Assembly: GCA_028289345.1 (NCBI GenBank)
Contig: JANQQL010000034.1
Location: forward strand, 40,775-104,774
Length of the DNA: 64,000 bases
Source of the DNA: Planctomycetota bacterium
Lineage (GTDB): Bacteria > Planctomycetota > B15-G4 > SIAN01
Direction: 5' to 3'
Below, one piece after another: positions 43,373 through 51,888 of this stretch. The position numbers and the translations under genes are program-made. The notes below the pieces were generated by a model. That model searched no databases, was not told the DNA's origin, and saw only the letters and a list, made by a program, of their open reading frames with translations. Numbering within the stretch: the first letter of the stretch is position 1; each line of letters begins with the position of its first letter.

Positions 43373-44017
43373 TCAGTCTTTGCCGCGCGCCTGACCAAAC
43401 GAAGTGACACCGCTGCCGCCGAGTTTGTCGGCGAGCTTGACGCGACTGCGGCGGAGGAGATTTCTCACCGCGCCCGAGGTCGTGCCCAAACCGAAGGCTG
43501 CCTCTTCCGTGGTCAGTCCCAGAATCGCCACCCAGGTCCAAGCCAGGCGTTCGCGTTCGCCGAGAACCTCTCCGGCAATGGCCTCGAACTCGGCGACTCG
43601 CGCAGAAGCTGCCGGACCGAGTTCCTGATTCTGACCAGGCATGTTGCAAACCATGCCTTTGGCACGGGTATCCAACACTTCGGCCCGGGCTCCCGCTCCT
43701 CGCTTGAGGGCCGTGCCACGTCGCACCAAATCGGTCACGGTGGAGTCGGTCACTTTCCCCAACCACGCCACGAACGAGCCTTCTCCCGCAGGCGTGAATG
43801 CATTCTCGGGAGCCGCCAGAATCTTGGTCCAGACCTCTTGGGCGGCGTCCTCCACCGAAAGGTTCTGGACCGACGACCAGCTGGAGTGGTGACGAATGCG
43901 TGACAGCACCAGAGGCGTGAATCGTTTCCATAACGTGCCGAGTGCCTGGCGGTCGCCGTCGAGCCAGCGCTCCACGTAGAAGCCCGTGCGCTCGAGCTGG
44001 GAAGGACGGCGGTTCAT
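43373..44017 (-). CDS. ECF-type sigma factor coupled to kinase-FGE gene
   Basis: 214 residues from ATG 44017. Region 2 includes GDRQALGTLWKRFTPLVLSR, LSVEDAAQEVWTKILAA and SFVAWLGKVTDSTVTDLVRR. Region 4 is diverged: RLAWTWVAILGLTTEEAAFG and LGTTSGAVRNLLRRSRVKLA. The ATG overlaps the kinase stop by 4 bases (ATGA), so here the kinase is first and the sigma factor second, the reverse of the pair at 17087-19152. It is likely regulated by the kinase. The C-terminal tail (GGSGVTSFGQARGKD) is not conserved. Confidence 0.85.
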   Translation of the reverse strand: MNRRPSQLERTGFYVERWLDGDRQALGTLWKRFTPLVLSRIRHHSSWSSVQNLSVEDAAQEVWTKILAAPENAFTPAGEGSFVAWLGKVTDSTVTDLVRRGTALKRGAGARAEVLDTRAKGMVCNMPGQNQELGPAASARVAEFEAIAGEVLGERERLAWTWVAILGLTTEEAAFGLGTTSGAVRNLLRRSRVKLADKLGGSGVTSFGQARGKD

Positions 44018-46701
44018 CGCTCTTCTCCTCGCGGGGAGAGCAATTCGAACTCCCCTTCCAGGGGACGGGCCGGACGCAATCCCGTGCCCGAAGCGCGAGT
44101 CCCCCGGGTCATTGCCCCACGGCGCCCGACCCGCGATTGGTACACCCCCTTGTAGAACGCCCCCCCGCGCTGCATCCGCGTCCCGGTGATCGGCGAAAAC
44201 TCGTCGGCTTCGATCCTTCGATAACCATCCCCGGGTTCCGGCGGATGGACGCTGTAGATCGATTCGCCATCGCGAGTCCACTCGTGCACGTTGCCGAGCA
44301 CATCGTAGAACCCGAAGGGATTGGGCGAGTAGCTGCCCACTTCGACCATGTAGGCCGCGCCGTCTTCCCACGGCACGTACTGATAGTCCGGGTTGTTGTC
44401 GAGGCGCTTGAGCGTTTGATCCGCCAGGTTCTCGTGCCCCTCGAGCGACTCCGGATCATGGCCGGTCCACCAACGAGTTGTCGTGCCACCCCGCGCCGCG
44501 TATTCCCATTGAGCGTCGGTCGGAATCACGAACCCCATGCGTCGAGTCAAGTCAGCGCAATCGTCCCAGGACATGTTGTTCACTGGCATGGCCGCAATTC
44601 GAGCCGCCGGCGGGCCTTCCGTGGTGGGCGGCTCCTGCCAGTGAGGGGGCGCGCTGCCCATGACTCGATACCACTGGGCGTAGGTCATCTCGTATTTGCT
44701 GAGGAAGAACGGCGCAAGAGTCACCGGCTGGGGCGGAGTGTCTTCCGGCGAAGCATGGGAGTCGTAGTGAGGGGAGCGGGGGTTCTCTTTGTCCGCTCCG
44801 GAAACGAACGTCCCCGCGGGCAACAACACAACCACCATTCCTGCGTCGCCATCCATCACCCACTGGTCGGTCTCCGGGTCCCGGTCTGGGATCTCGCCGC
44901 TGCCAACCACCAAAAACTCCCAGAAGCCCGTCACCGGGTCCGGCTCGAGGGGAACCAGGCCAATCTGCGGTTCGAACAGCATTCCTTCGTACGCGGGAGA
45001 CAAGTCCACATCCGCGATTGAGTTCAGGGCATCGTCCCAGGCTTCGACGGCTTCCACCAACGACACCTTTTCGTGCTCGCGGGTGGTGCGGACACGGCTT
45101 TCCACATGGGCGACCAGACCGCGCTCCTTGTCCCCGAACTCGTCCAGTTCGGCGACCAACTCTGCCAAGCGGTCGTGGAGCCATTGGTGCCGACGGTCCG
45201 TGAACGTCACGCTCTGATCGTCGGCGACCACTCCTTCGCTACGCAGCTCTTGAAGAAACGAGTGAAGCTGGGGCAAGTAGCCAAGCGTCTCTCGGGCTTG
45301 GCCGATCCATTCTTCCATCGCGGGAATCATGAACGGTCGCGTGGGCCAAAGTTCGTCGGCGGCAAGACGCAACTCGCGCAGCCGCTCGCGGTGAGACAAG
45401 GCCAGCACCTTCTCCGCTTCGTAGTTGGCGCGCTCGGCCTCGGCGCGGGCCAATCGCGCGTTGTTCTGAGCCTTGCCAGAGAACCACAAAGACACCGACA
45501 GTCCGCCGATCAGGGCAATGACCAACGCGGCAAGAGCGACGACCGCTGCCAGGTTGCGGCGCACCATCTTGCGCACCCGGTAGAAGGTACTCGGAGGTCC
45601 GGCACTCACCACTTCGTGGTGGAGGTAGCGGCGCACGTCCGCGGCCAGCTCCGAAACGCTGGCGTAACGTCGTTCCCGTTCCTTCTCCAGGGCCTTCAGC
45701 ACGATCCAGTCCAGGTCACCTTGCACCTGTTTCTGACGAGCGCGGAACGACCGCTCCTCGTGCTTGCCGAGGCGGCGGCTCGGGGGCGGCGGCTCTTCTT
45801 CCCGGAGCTGTCGCAAGTATTCCGCGACGGATCCTGGCTTTGCGTCGACGGGCTCGAACGGAAGCGCGTCGCAAAGCAACTCATAGAGCACCACTCCCAG
45901 GGAGTACACGTCACTACGCGTGTCAATGTCCGAGGTCACCGCACCCGCCTGTTCCGGGCTCATGTAGGCCGGCGTCCCGAGAAAAAGCTCCGGCCGTGTT
46001 TTCAAGGTCTCGGACGTCAGGGGTTGGTCCATCGCCTTGGCCAGACCGAAGTCGATGATCTTGGGAATCACCCGACCGTCTTGAGTGGTGACCAGGATGT
46101 TGGTGGGCTTCAAATCGCGGTGCAGGATTCCCTTTTGATGAGCGTGCTGCACCCCTTCGCAGACGCGCATGAAGAGATCCAGGCGAGCAGGCAGTTCCGG
46201 AAGTCGCTCTTCCGCAAAGTCGGCGAGGGGTTGGCCCGCGACGTACTCCATGGCGAAGAACGGTCGCCCCTTGGACGTCACTCCGGCGTCGTACACCTGG
46301 GCGATGTAGGGGTGGTTCATCTGGGCGAGCGCCTGGCGTTCCGCTTCGAAACGAGCCAAGACTTCCCGCGTATCCATGCCGAGCTTGATGAACTTCAGGA
46401 CGACTCGACGGCGGAAGGGTTCTTTCTGTTCGGCAAGGTACACCTCGCCCATCCCTCCCTGGCCGAGCCGCCCCAGCAAGGTGTAGCCACTGACCTCCTC
46501 GCTCGGCTCTTCGGAGCCGTAGCGAGAACTCAGATCGCTGATCATTCCTTCGACCGCGATCCACTCTCCGCGCAGTCGCCGAAGCTCTTCTTCGCAATCG
46601 GGATGAGCCCGGCAAAACGCGTCAAAGTCCTCCCCCTCGCCTCGGTCTTGGCGTTCCAGGTACTGAGAGAAGAGGCGCTCGGCGTCTTGGGAATGGGTCA
46701 T
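44014..46701 (-). CDS. Ser/Thr protein kinase fused to FGE-like (SUMF1-type) domain
   Basis: 895 residues. An N-terminal helical part (1-70) has DFDAFCRAHPDCEEELRRL. The kinase domain spans about 73-365: GRLGQGGMGEVY (80-85), K103 in VLKFIK, HRDLKPTN (194-201), DFG (217-219) and GTPAYMSPEQAG. One transmembrane helix lies at about 384-407. An Ala/Arg/Glu-rich coiled coil (410-450) and a helical spacer (450-600) follow. The C-terminal domain (about 635-885) has GTFVSGADK, PFFLSKYEMTYAQWYRVMGS, MPVNNMSWDDCADLTRR, VIPTDAQWEYAARGG and NPFGFYDVLGNVHEWT, typical of formylglycine-generating-enzyme-like domains. The end RGGAFYKGVYQSRVGRRG lacks the usual CRSA-R cysteine. All kinase residues are intact. 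Confidence 0.95.
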   Translation of the reverse strand: MTHSQDAERLFSQYLERQDRGEGEDFDAFCRAHPDCEEELRRLRGEWIAVEGMISDLSSRYGSEEPSEEVSGYTLLGRLGQGGMGEVYLAEQKEPFRRRVVLKFIKLGMDTREVLARFEAERQALAQMNHPYIAQVYDAGVTSKGRPFFAMEYVAGQPLADFAEERLPELPARLDLFMRVCEGVQHAHQKGILHRDLKPTNILVTTQDGRVIPKIIDFGLAKAMDQPLTSETLKTRPELFLGTPAYMSPEQAGAVTSDIDTRSDVYSLGVVLYELLCDALPFEPVDAKPGSVAEYLRQLREEEPPPPSRRLGKHEERSFRARQKQVQGDLDWIVLKALEKERERRYASVSELAADVRRYLHHEVVSAGPPSTFYRVRKMVRRNLAAVVALAALVIALIGGLSVSLWFSGKAQNNARLARAEAERANYEAEKVLALSHRERLRELRLAADELWPTRPFMIPAMEEWIGQARETLGYLPQLHSFLQELRSEGVVADDQSVTFTDRRHQWLHDRLAELVAELDEFGDKERGLVAHVESRVRTTREHEKVSLVEAVEAWDDALNSIADVDLSPAYEGMLFEPQIGLVPLEPDPVTGFWEFLVVGSGEIPDRDPETDQWVMDGDAGMVVVLLPAGTFVSGADKENPRSPHYDSHASPEDTPPQPVTLAPFFLSKYEMTYAQWYRVMGSAPPHWQEPPTTEGPPAARIAAMPVNNMSWDDCADLTRRMGFVIPTDAQWEYAARGGTTTRWWTGHDPESLEGHENLADQTLKRLDNNPDYQYVPWEDGAAYMVEVGSYSPNPFGFYDVLGNVHEWTRDGESIYSVHPPEPGDGYRRIEADEFSPITGTRMQRGGAFYKGVYQSRVGRRGAMTRGTRASGTGLRPARPLEGEFELLSPRGEER

Positions 46702-47140
46702 CGTTCACCAGCGATGAGAGAGGCGGTGAAGGGGAGAACGGGAAACTCCGCCAAGGCGTACGAAAAATCTAGCCGGCCGTTGAAAAGGCCTCGCATGGCC
46801 GATCGAGAGATTCTCGTTTCCGCCAAGGAGTCGGACCGCCAGCGAATCCGTGGATTCGCACGAGGATTCGAGGACGAAGACAGTGGCGAAAAGGCCCGAG
46901 GGAGCCGAGTGACTTTTTCAACGGCCGGCGAGCCCGGGGCGATTTCCGGAGGTGAAGAAAACGCGTAACCGACTGCAATCAATAAGGATAAGGCGGAACC
47001 ACCGGCAAATCGCCGCGGCCTCTCCCTTGGAAGAGACCCACGCGCACCAAGACCAGTGGCCCCCTGACGTCGCCCACCAATCAACCGAGGCCGCCCCGTA
47101 CGCGAACGGTGAGGACGACCGGAACGACTTCGGTCCCGGC
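46702..47140. other. Intergenic region between sulfatase and kinase genes
   Basis: About 440 bases between the sulfatase stop (47141) and the kinase start (46701), both minus-strand. The left part holds the kinase promoter area and the element at 46772-46929. The rest (46930-47140) contains no credible gene. Confidence 0.4.
46772..46929 (+). repeat. Intergenic terminal-inverted-repeat element, copy B
   Basis: 158 bases bounded by the perfect 15-base inverted repeat GCCGGCCGTTGAAAA and TTTTCAACGGCCGGC. Inside is a perfect 8-base hairpin GCGAATCC-GT-GGATTCGC at about 46842-46859, and CGAGAGATTCTCG just before. The interior matches copy A (15254-15404) in the same orientation and copy C reversed. 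Left flank TAGCCG and right flank GGCGAGCC are also shared with copy A, so the true ends may extend a few bases. Confidence 0.78.
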
Positions 47141-48511
47141 TCAGCGCTCGGGCTGGCTTTCCCAACGCGGCGATTCGAGTAGGCCTTCCCATTCCTCGAG
47201 CAGCCGACGGAGACGGTGAACGAGATCCGGTTGGGACCCCGCCAGGTCGTTGGCCTCTCCCGGGTCTTGGTCGAGGTCGTAAAGCCGTGGGGCACCTCGC
47301 CGCTCGAACCCTTCGTCTTTGGGCGGACCCGGAATCGACAGCTTCCAGCGACCGCTGCGTAACGCGATCGGTCCGCTCGGACCGAAGCTCCGCCAGTAGA
47401 GGGCTCGCTCAGGCGGAGTCGCCTTCATCCCCTCGTCACTCCAAAGCGAAGCAAGGGTCACCCCATCGAGTTCCCCTTCTTGGGAGCCATCCGTTCCGGC
47501 CACCTCCAAGAACGTCGGCAGCAGATCCAAAGAGATGGCCGGCTGCTCGATCACAGCACCGGGCTCCACGTGTCCTGGCCAACGCACCACGCAAGGAACA
47601 CGAATGCCGCCTTCTTGAAGATCCCCCTTCTTGCCTCGCAACGGCGTGTTGTCCGCTTCCATCCGCGTCTGACCGCCGTTGTCGTTGGTGAAAACCACCA
47701 AGGTGTTGTCCGCGATCCCCTGCTCATCCAGCGCAGCCAGGACTTGCCCCACGGCGTCGTCCATGGACTTGACCATGGCGGCATAGACTCGGCGGCGCTC
47801 CGAGAGTTCGGCGCCTTGGATTCGCGCAAGGTCCTCTGGCTTCGCTTGAGGAGGAGAGTGAGGCGCGGTGAAGGAGAGGTACAAGAAGAACGGCTGGTCC
47901 TTGGTTTCGCCGATGAAACGCACGGCTGCCGATGCCAGCCGATCCGTGAGGTACCCCTTCTCCGCCGTCGGAGCTCCGTTCTCCTGAATGCGCTTCACCG
48001 GAGCCGACTCTTCCAAAGGGAAGTACGAGCGCGAACCGGCGAGACATCCATAGAACCAGTCAAACCCCCGTCGATTTGGGTGATACTCCTTTGCATAACC
48101 CAGGTGCCACTTGCCCACGCAGGCTGTGCGATACCCCCGCTCCTGCAAGCGATCGGCCATGGTCACTTGATCGAGAGGCAACCCGTTGTTGGTTCCGGGC
48201 AAGATGTTGCGCTCGTGTCCGAAACGCTGGGGATACCGACCCGTGAGCAATCCCGCCCGAGACGGGGAACAAATCGCGGCCGCCATATAGAAGTTGGTCA
48301 GACGCGCGCCCTCCTGGGCGAGTCGGTCCAAGTGCGGGGTCCACTCCGCGATAGGGGAATCGTCCTGTTGGAAGCCGAAGTCGGCGTAGCCCGCGTCATC
48401 CGCCAACAGCAATACGATGTTCGGTGGGCGTTCCGAACCATCTCGATCATCGACAAAGGTCGTTGCGATCGAAACGATCGTGGCGACCGCCGTTGGAAAG
48501 AAGAAGCTCAT
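47141..48511 (-). CDS. Sulfatase (formylglycine type, S1 family)
   Basis: 456 residues from ATG 48511. A short hydrophobic N-terminus (MSFFFPTAVATIVSIATT) serves as signal peptide. NIVLLLADDAGYADFGFQQD carries metal ligands D38 and D39. CSPSR (81-85) in AAICSPSRAGLLTGRYPQRF is the formylglycine motif, so Cys81 is oxidised for activity. VGKWHLG and VVFTNDNGGQT supply further active-site residues. The protein is probably a polysaccharide sulfatase; the exact substrate is unknown. It is divergent from the barrel protein at 48627 and about 440 bases upstream of the kinase-FGE gene. Confidence 0.95.
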   Translation of the reverse strand: MSFFFPTAVATIVSIATTFVDDRDGSERPPNIVLLLADDAGYADFGFQQDDSPIAEWTPHLDRLAQEGARLTNFYMAAAICSPSRAGLLTGRYPQRFGHERNILPGTNNGLPLDQVTMADRLQERGYRTACVGKWHLGYAKEYHPNRRGFDWFYGCLAGSRSYFPLEESAPVKRIQENGAPTAEKGYLTDRLASAAVRFIGETKDQPFFLYLSFTAPHSPPQAKPEDLARIQGAELSERRRVYAAMVKSMDDAVGQVLAALDEQGIADNTLVVFTNDNGGQTRMEADNTPLRGKKGDLQEGGIRVPCVVRWPGHVEPGAVIEQPAISLDLLPTFLEVAGTDGSQEGELDGVTLASLWSDEGMKATPPERALYWRSFGPSGPIALRSGRWKLSIPGPPKDEGFERRGAPRLYDLDQDPGEANDLAGSQPDLVHRLRRLLEEWEGLLESPRWESQPER

Positions 48512-48626
48512 TCTCGAAATCTCGGCATGGGTCTCAAGGTAGCCCTGGAACCGCACCAGGTCCACTCGCGCGCACCGCATTCCGCACAGCGTTGCGTGTT
48601 TGCCAGCGACGGGACAAACTTCCACG

Positions 48627-49427
48627 ATGGCAACTCGACGACAGAAGCTCCTTGGTGCATTGGCGTCGCTGGGATGCGGCGCTTGCTCGGCTCCCCTCGC
48701 GCCCCTTCCGACTTCCCCGTTCCAAGACGATGGCCCGCCGAAACTGATCGAGACCATCGTCCGCGAAGATTACGGCCGAGAAGCGGACTCCTCGTTCCGT
48801 GGCTGGCGCGACTGGGACTCCAGCTCCCACGAAGTCACCCTCAGCATTGGCGCGTCTTCCTGGAAAGAGCTCACCCGCCACGGCCCCACGGTGGCGTTCC
48901 CCACGTCCGGGGGATTCGGCAGTCTCGACACCTGGGGCACCGCGTTCGAGTTCTCCTACCACGGCCGCGTCCTGGAAGGAGAGCACGCAGAGCTCTGGGT
49001 GGGTGGTGGCTTCGGCATCAGCGGGTACCAAGAACGCCGCGACTTCAACCTGATCTTGCCCAACGGCGAGCGAGTGGACGACGACGTGTGGGCGGACGTG
49101 CTGCGTCTGACCGTCAGTGCGCGCGTGGACTTTCCGTTGGGCCCGGTGACCGCGTTCCTCGGCGGCGGCGGCGGCTGGTATGAGCTGACCTTCTACGAAG
49201 AAGATGACTCCTTCTTCGGAGGCGGTGAAGACATCGTGTCGGACGCGGAACTCGGTGGCTTCGCCATGGCCGGGTTCGACATCCACCTGACCGAGAACTT
49301 TGCGCTGCGCATCGAAGACCAGGCCCACTTCGTCCGATTTCACGACCTGAGCCGTTTCACCCCTGGGAACAGCGAACTGGGTGGCCTACAGAACATCATC
49401 CAGGCGGGATTCGTGCTGCGCTTTTAG
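48627..49427 (+). CDS. Outer-membrane beta-barrel protein
   Basis: 266 residues from ATG 48627; an in-frame codon 27 bases upstream is less likely because the signal (MATRRQKLLGALASLGCGAC) starts here. A lipobox-like LGCGAC is present. The mature part alternates strands: HEVTLSIGASSW, AFEFSYHGRVL, AELWVGGGFGISG, VTAFLGGGGGWYELTFYEED and FAMAGFDIHLTENFALRIED. It ends in GFVLRF with a terminal Phe, a signature of outer-membrane barrels. About eight strands suggest an OmpA/OmpW-size barrel. Divergent from the sulfatase. Confidence 0.75.
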   Translation: MATRRQKLLGALASLGCGACSAPLAPLPTSPFQDDGPPKLIETIVREDYGREADSSFRGWRDWDSSSHEVTLSIGASSWKELTRHGPTVAFPTSGGFGSLDTWGTAFEFSYHGRVLEGEHAELWVGGGFGISGYQERRDFNLILPNGERVDDDVWADVLRLTVSARVDFPLGPVTAFLGGGGGWYELTFYEEDDSFFGGGEDIVSDAELGGFAMAGFDIHLTENFALRIEDQAHFVRFHDLSRFTPGNSELGGLQNIIQAGFVLRF

Positions 49428-49488
49428 GTGGGACGAATCCGATTCTCTCAACCCTTGTGTCGGCCCCAACGAACAAGGTCGCGAGTCC

Positions 49489-50424
49489 TTAGCGCATGGC
49501 CTCCAGATGCACGGCGACGCTCTCCGCAAGCGCTTCGAGGTTGTAACCACCTTCGAGCAGCGAGACCACTCGCCCCTCGCACTGGCGCTCTGCGAGCTCT
49601 CGCAAGCGACTGGTGATGTCACGGTAGATCCCGGTGGTGAGCTGAGTCCCTGACAGCGGATCCCGTCGGTGCGCATCGAATCCCGCGGAGATCAGAAGGA
49701 ACTGGGGCCGGAACTCTTCGAGCTGGCGGATCACCTGACTCTCCAGCGCGTTCATCCACTCCTTGTCACCCGTGCCTGCCGCCATCGGGCAATTCAGCGT
49801 GGTGCCTTCGCCGTCGCCGATCCCTCGTTCTCCCTCCGCGCCGGTTCCCGGGTAGTGAGGCCATTGGTGCAAGCTGGCGTAAAAGACCGAGGGATCTTGT
49901 TCGAACAAGTGTTGCGTGCCGTTGCCATGGTGGACGTCGAAGTCGACGATGGCGACCCGCTCTAGACCCGCTTCTTTGCGCAGGTGTGCCGCCGCCACGG
50001 CCACGTGGTTGAACATGCAAAAACCCATCGCCGCACTTTGTTCCGCGTGGTGTCCCGGCGGCCGGCAGCACACAAAGGCCCGCGACCAAGTGCCCTCCAT
50101 CACATTCTGCACGGATTCGAGAACACCCCCCGAGGCGAGCAGCGCGGCCCGCTCGGACCCCGGCGCGACCACCGTGTCTCCTCCGCCCAGTCGGGCACTC
50201 GAACTCTTGCCGACTTCGTGCATCCGCGCGACATGATCCGCCGAGTGAACCGCCTCCAGGGAAGCCCGGGCCGCTTCCGACGGTTTGTGCTCGACGAGGT
50301 CCTGGAGCAAACCCGAGGAACGAACGACATCGACGATGGACGCCACTCGCTCTGGGCACTCGGGATGACCGGGGCCGGTTTTGTGTTCCAAGTAGTCTTC
50401 GTGGTAGACGAAGCCGCAAGTCAT
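49489..50424 (-). CDS. Histone deacetylase/acetoin-utilisation family hydrolase
   Basis: 311 residues from ATG 50424, just before YHEDYLEHKTGPGHPECPER, the usual start of the family. RPPGHHAE (tandem His), DFDVHHGNGTQ (zinc Asp and His) and LISAGFDAHRRDPL (second zinc Asp) give a complete active site. VVSLLEGGYN ends the fold. Bacterial members are zinc amidohydrolases acting on acetylated small molecules, polyamines or proteins; the substrate here is unknown. An upstream in-frame extension of 38 residues lacks homology and a ribosome site. Confidence 0.95.
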   Translation of the reverse strand: MTCGFVYHEDYLEHKTGPGHPECPERVASIVDVVRSSGLLQDLVEHKPSEAARASLEAVHSADHVARMHEVGKSSSARLGGGDTVVAPGSERAALLASGGVLESVQNVMEGTWSRAFVCCRPPGHHAEQSAAMGFCMFNHVAVAAAHLRKEAGLERVAIVDFDVHHGNGTQHLFEQDPSVFYASLHQWPHYPGTGAEGERGIGDGEGTTLNCPMAAGTGDKEWMNALESQVIRQLEEFRPQFLLISAGFDAHRRDPLSGTQLTTGIYRDITSRLRELAERQCEGRVVSLLEGGYNLEALAESVAVHLEAMR

Positions 50425-50614
50425 GGCACTCTCACTGACTGCAGGATGTGATGGGTAAGGATCGCTGATTCCAAGAGCCGTTCGCGAGGGGCTGATGGAA
50501 ACAGGCCATGCGCGAAGGACTCCCTGGAAGGCTGCCAAAAGCGGGGAACAGGTTCAACGGCGGTCGACTCCGCGCCCACTGCCGTCGAAGGAACGAAAGC
50601 GGACGGCGCCCCGA

Positions 50615-51712
50615 TCAGCGCTCCCCTTTTCGCTGCCTTTGCAAGACTTCTCGGACCGGCTCCAAGTCAGGGTCCCAGTAGCGCTGCCGTTCCTCGAGCG
50701 GCGGCACGTGAAAAGGACGCACCACCCGCAGCCCGACGAAACTCGCATTGGTGTGGTACCAGATGCTCTTGGGGAGCTGCGGATCCTGCACCTTCCAAGA
50801 CTTGCGGGACTGGCGCCGCGCGGCGCTCCGCAACCGATCTGGGTCATCGTCCCAAGAGCCTCCCCGCACCACCCGCGGGTACTCCTTCTCTGGCCACACC
50901 AGCGGATTCTTCACCGAACCTTCGCGCGTTGGGTAACCCTCGGACGAAAAGCCATCCAACACCCATTCGGAAACATTCCCGTGCATGTCGAACAGCCCCC
51001 ACGGATTGGGCTTCTTGGTTCCGACTTTCTGATACGTGCCCTTGGAGTTCTTGTAGAACCAACCGTACTCGCCCAGTAGAGCGGGATCATCCCCAAAGGA
51101 GAACGCCGTCGACGTTCCCGCCCGGCACGCATACTCCCACTCGGCTTCGGTCGGCAACCGGTAGAAGCGACCGGTTTTCATCGACAACCACTTGGTGTAC
51201 TGCTTCGCTGCCAGTTGCGTCATGCTCACTGCCGGATGCCCCGACACCCCCATGCCGAAATCCATCGGCACATAGGGAGGCGTCGGCCGGCTCACGGCAT
51301 CGGCGAATGCATCTTGGGACGTTGCCTCCGTCTTCTTCGCCGCTCGGGCCTGCAGGTCCAAGCGACTCATGAACACGTGGTACTCGTCCCAGGTCACTTC
51401 ATGGGTTCCGATCCAAAACGCGTCGACCGAAACCTCATGAGCCGGCCCCTCCTCCCCCCGACGATCCGCTTCCTCTTCCGGGCTCCCAAGAACAAATGAG
51501 CCCGCCGGAACCGGCACCATCGCGAACGTCACCTCGGACCCGGCGATTCGCTCCCGATAAGGTCGCATGGCCTCCACCGTCTCTGCTTTCGCGTCCTTCA
51601 CCACGAGCGGCACCGGCTGCCCCTCAGGCATGGGCGGGTAACCGGACTGCTGTCCGAAGATCACGGAGACCAACATCGTCATCTGGTACTGCGGCAATAA
51701 CAACCAACTCAT
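50615..51712 (-). CDS. FGE-like (SUMF1-type) protein lacking the catalytic Cys pair
   Basis: 365 residues from ATG 51712. A weak hydrophobic start (MSWLLLPQYQMTMLVSVIFG) suggests export. The FGE-sulfatase domain begins FAMVPVPAGSFVLGSPEEEA. It continues FWIGTHEVTWDEYHVFM, VSMTQLAAKQYTKWLSMKTG, YRLPTEAEWEYACRAGTSTA, NPWGLFDMHGNVSEWV and RVVRGGSWDDDPDRLRSAAR. In true FGE the last motif contains CRSA-R; here LRSAAR lacks the Cys. It is therefore probably a structural or binding relative, not a sulfatase activator, though two formylglycine sulfatases lie in this window. The gene is monocistronic. Confidence 0.9.
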   Translation of the reverse strand: MSWLLLPQYQMTMLVSVIFGQQSGYPPMPEGQPVPLVVKDAKAETVEAMRPYRERIAGSEVTFAMVPVPAGSFVLGSPEEEADRRGEEGPAHEVSVDAFWIGTHEVTWDEYHVFMSRLDLQARAAKKTEATSQDAFADAVSRPTPPYVPMDFGMGVSGHPAVSMTQLAAKQYTKWLSMKTGRFYRLPTEAEWEYACRAGTSTAFSFGDDPALLGEYGWFYKNSKGTYQKVGTKKPNPWGLFDMHGNVSEWVLDGFSSEGYPTREGSVKNPLVWPEKEYPRVVRGGSWDDDPDRLRSAARRQSRKSWKVQDPQLPKSIWYHTNASFVGLRVVRPFHVPPLEERQRYWDPDLEPVREVLQRQRKGER

Positions 51713-51888
51713 GGGGCAGAGTTCCTGAAACGCGGAAAGCCTTGCGGTGATCGACCCGGGGCAGAGACACACACGCCGTCCCGAGGAAGCACGGCGCGCG
51801 CTCTACGGTACCGCGAGAATACGGATCCTTCGATGGCGTGACCGCAGAACCGCTCCCTCGCGAAAGCGCCCCGAAGAAATCCCCCCAC

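Noticed and set aside
45073..46968. Plus-strand frame of about 630 codons
   Set aside because: Antisense to the kinase domain whose catalytic motifs are all intact.
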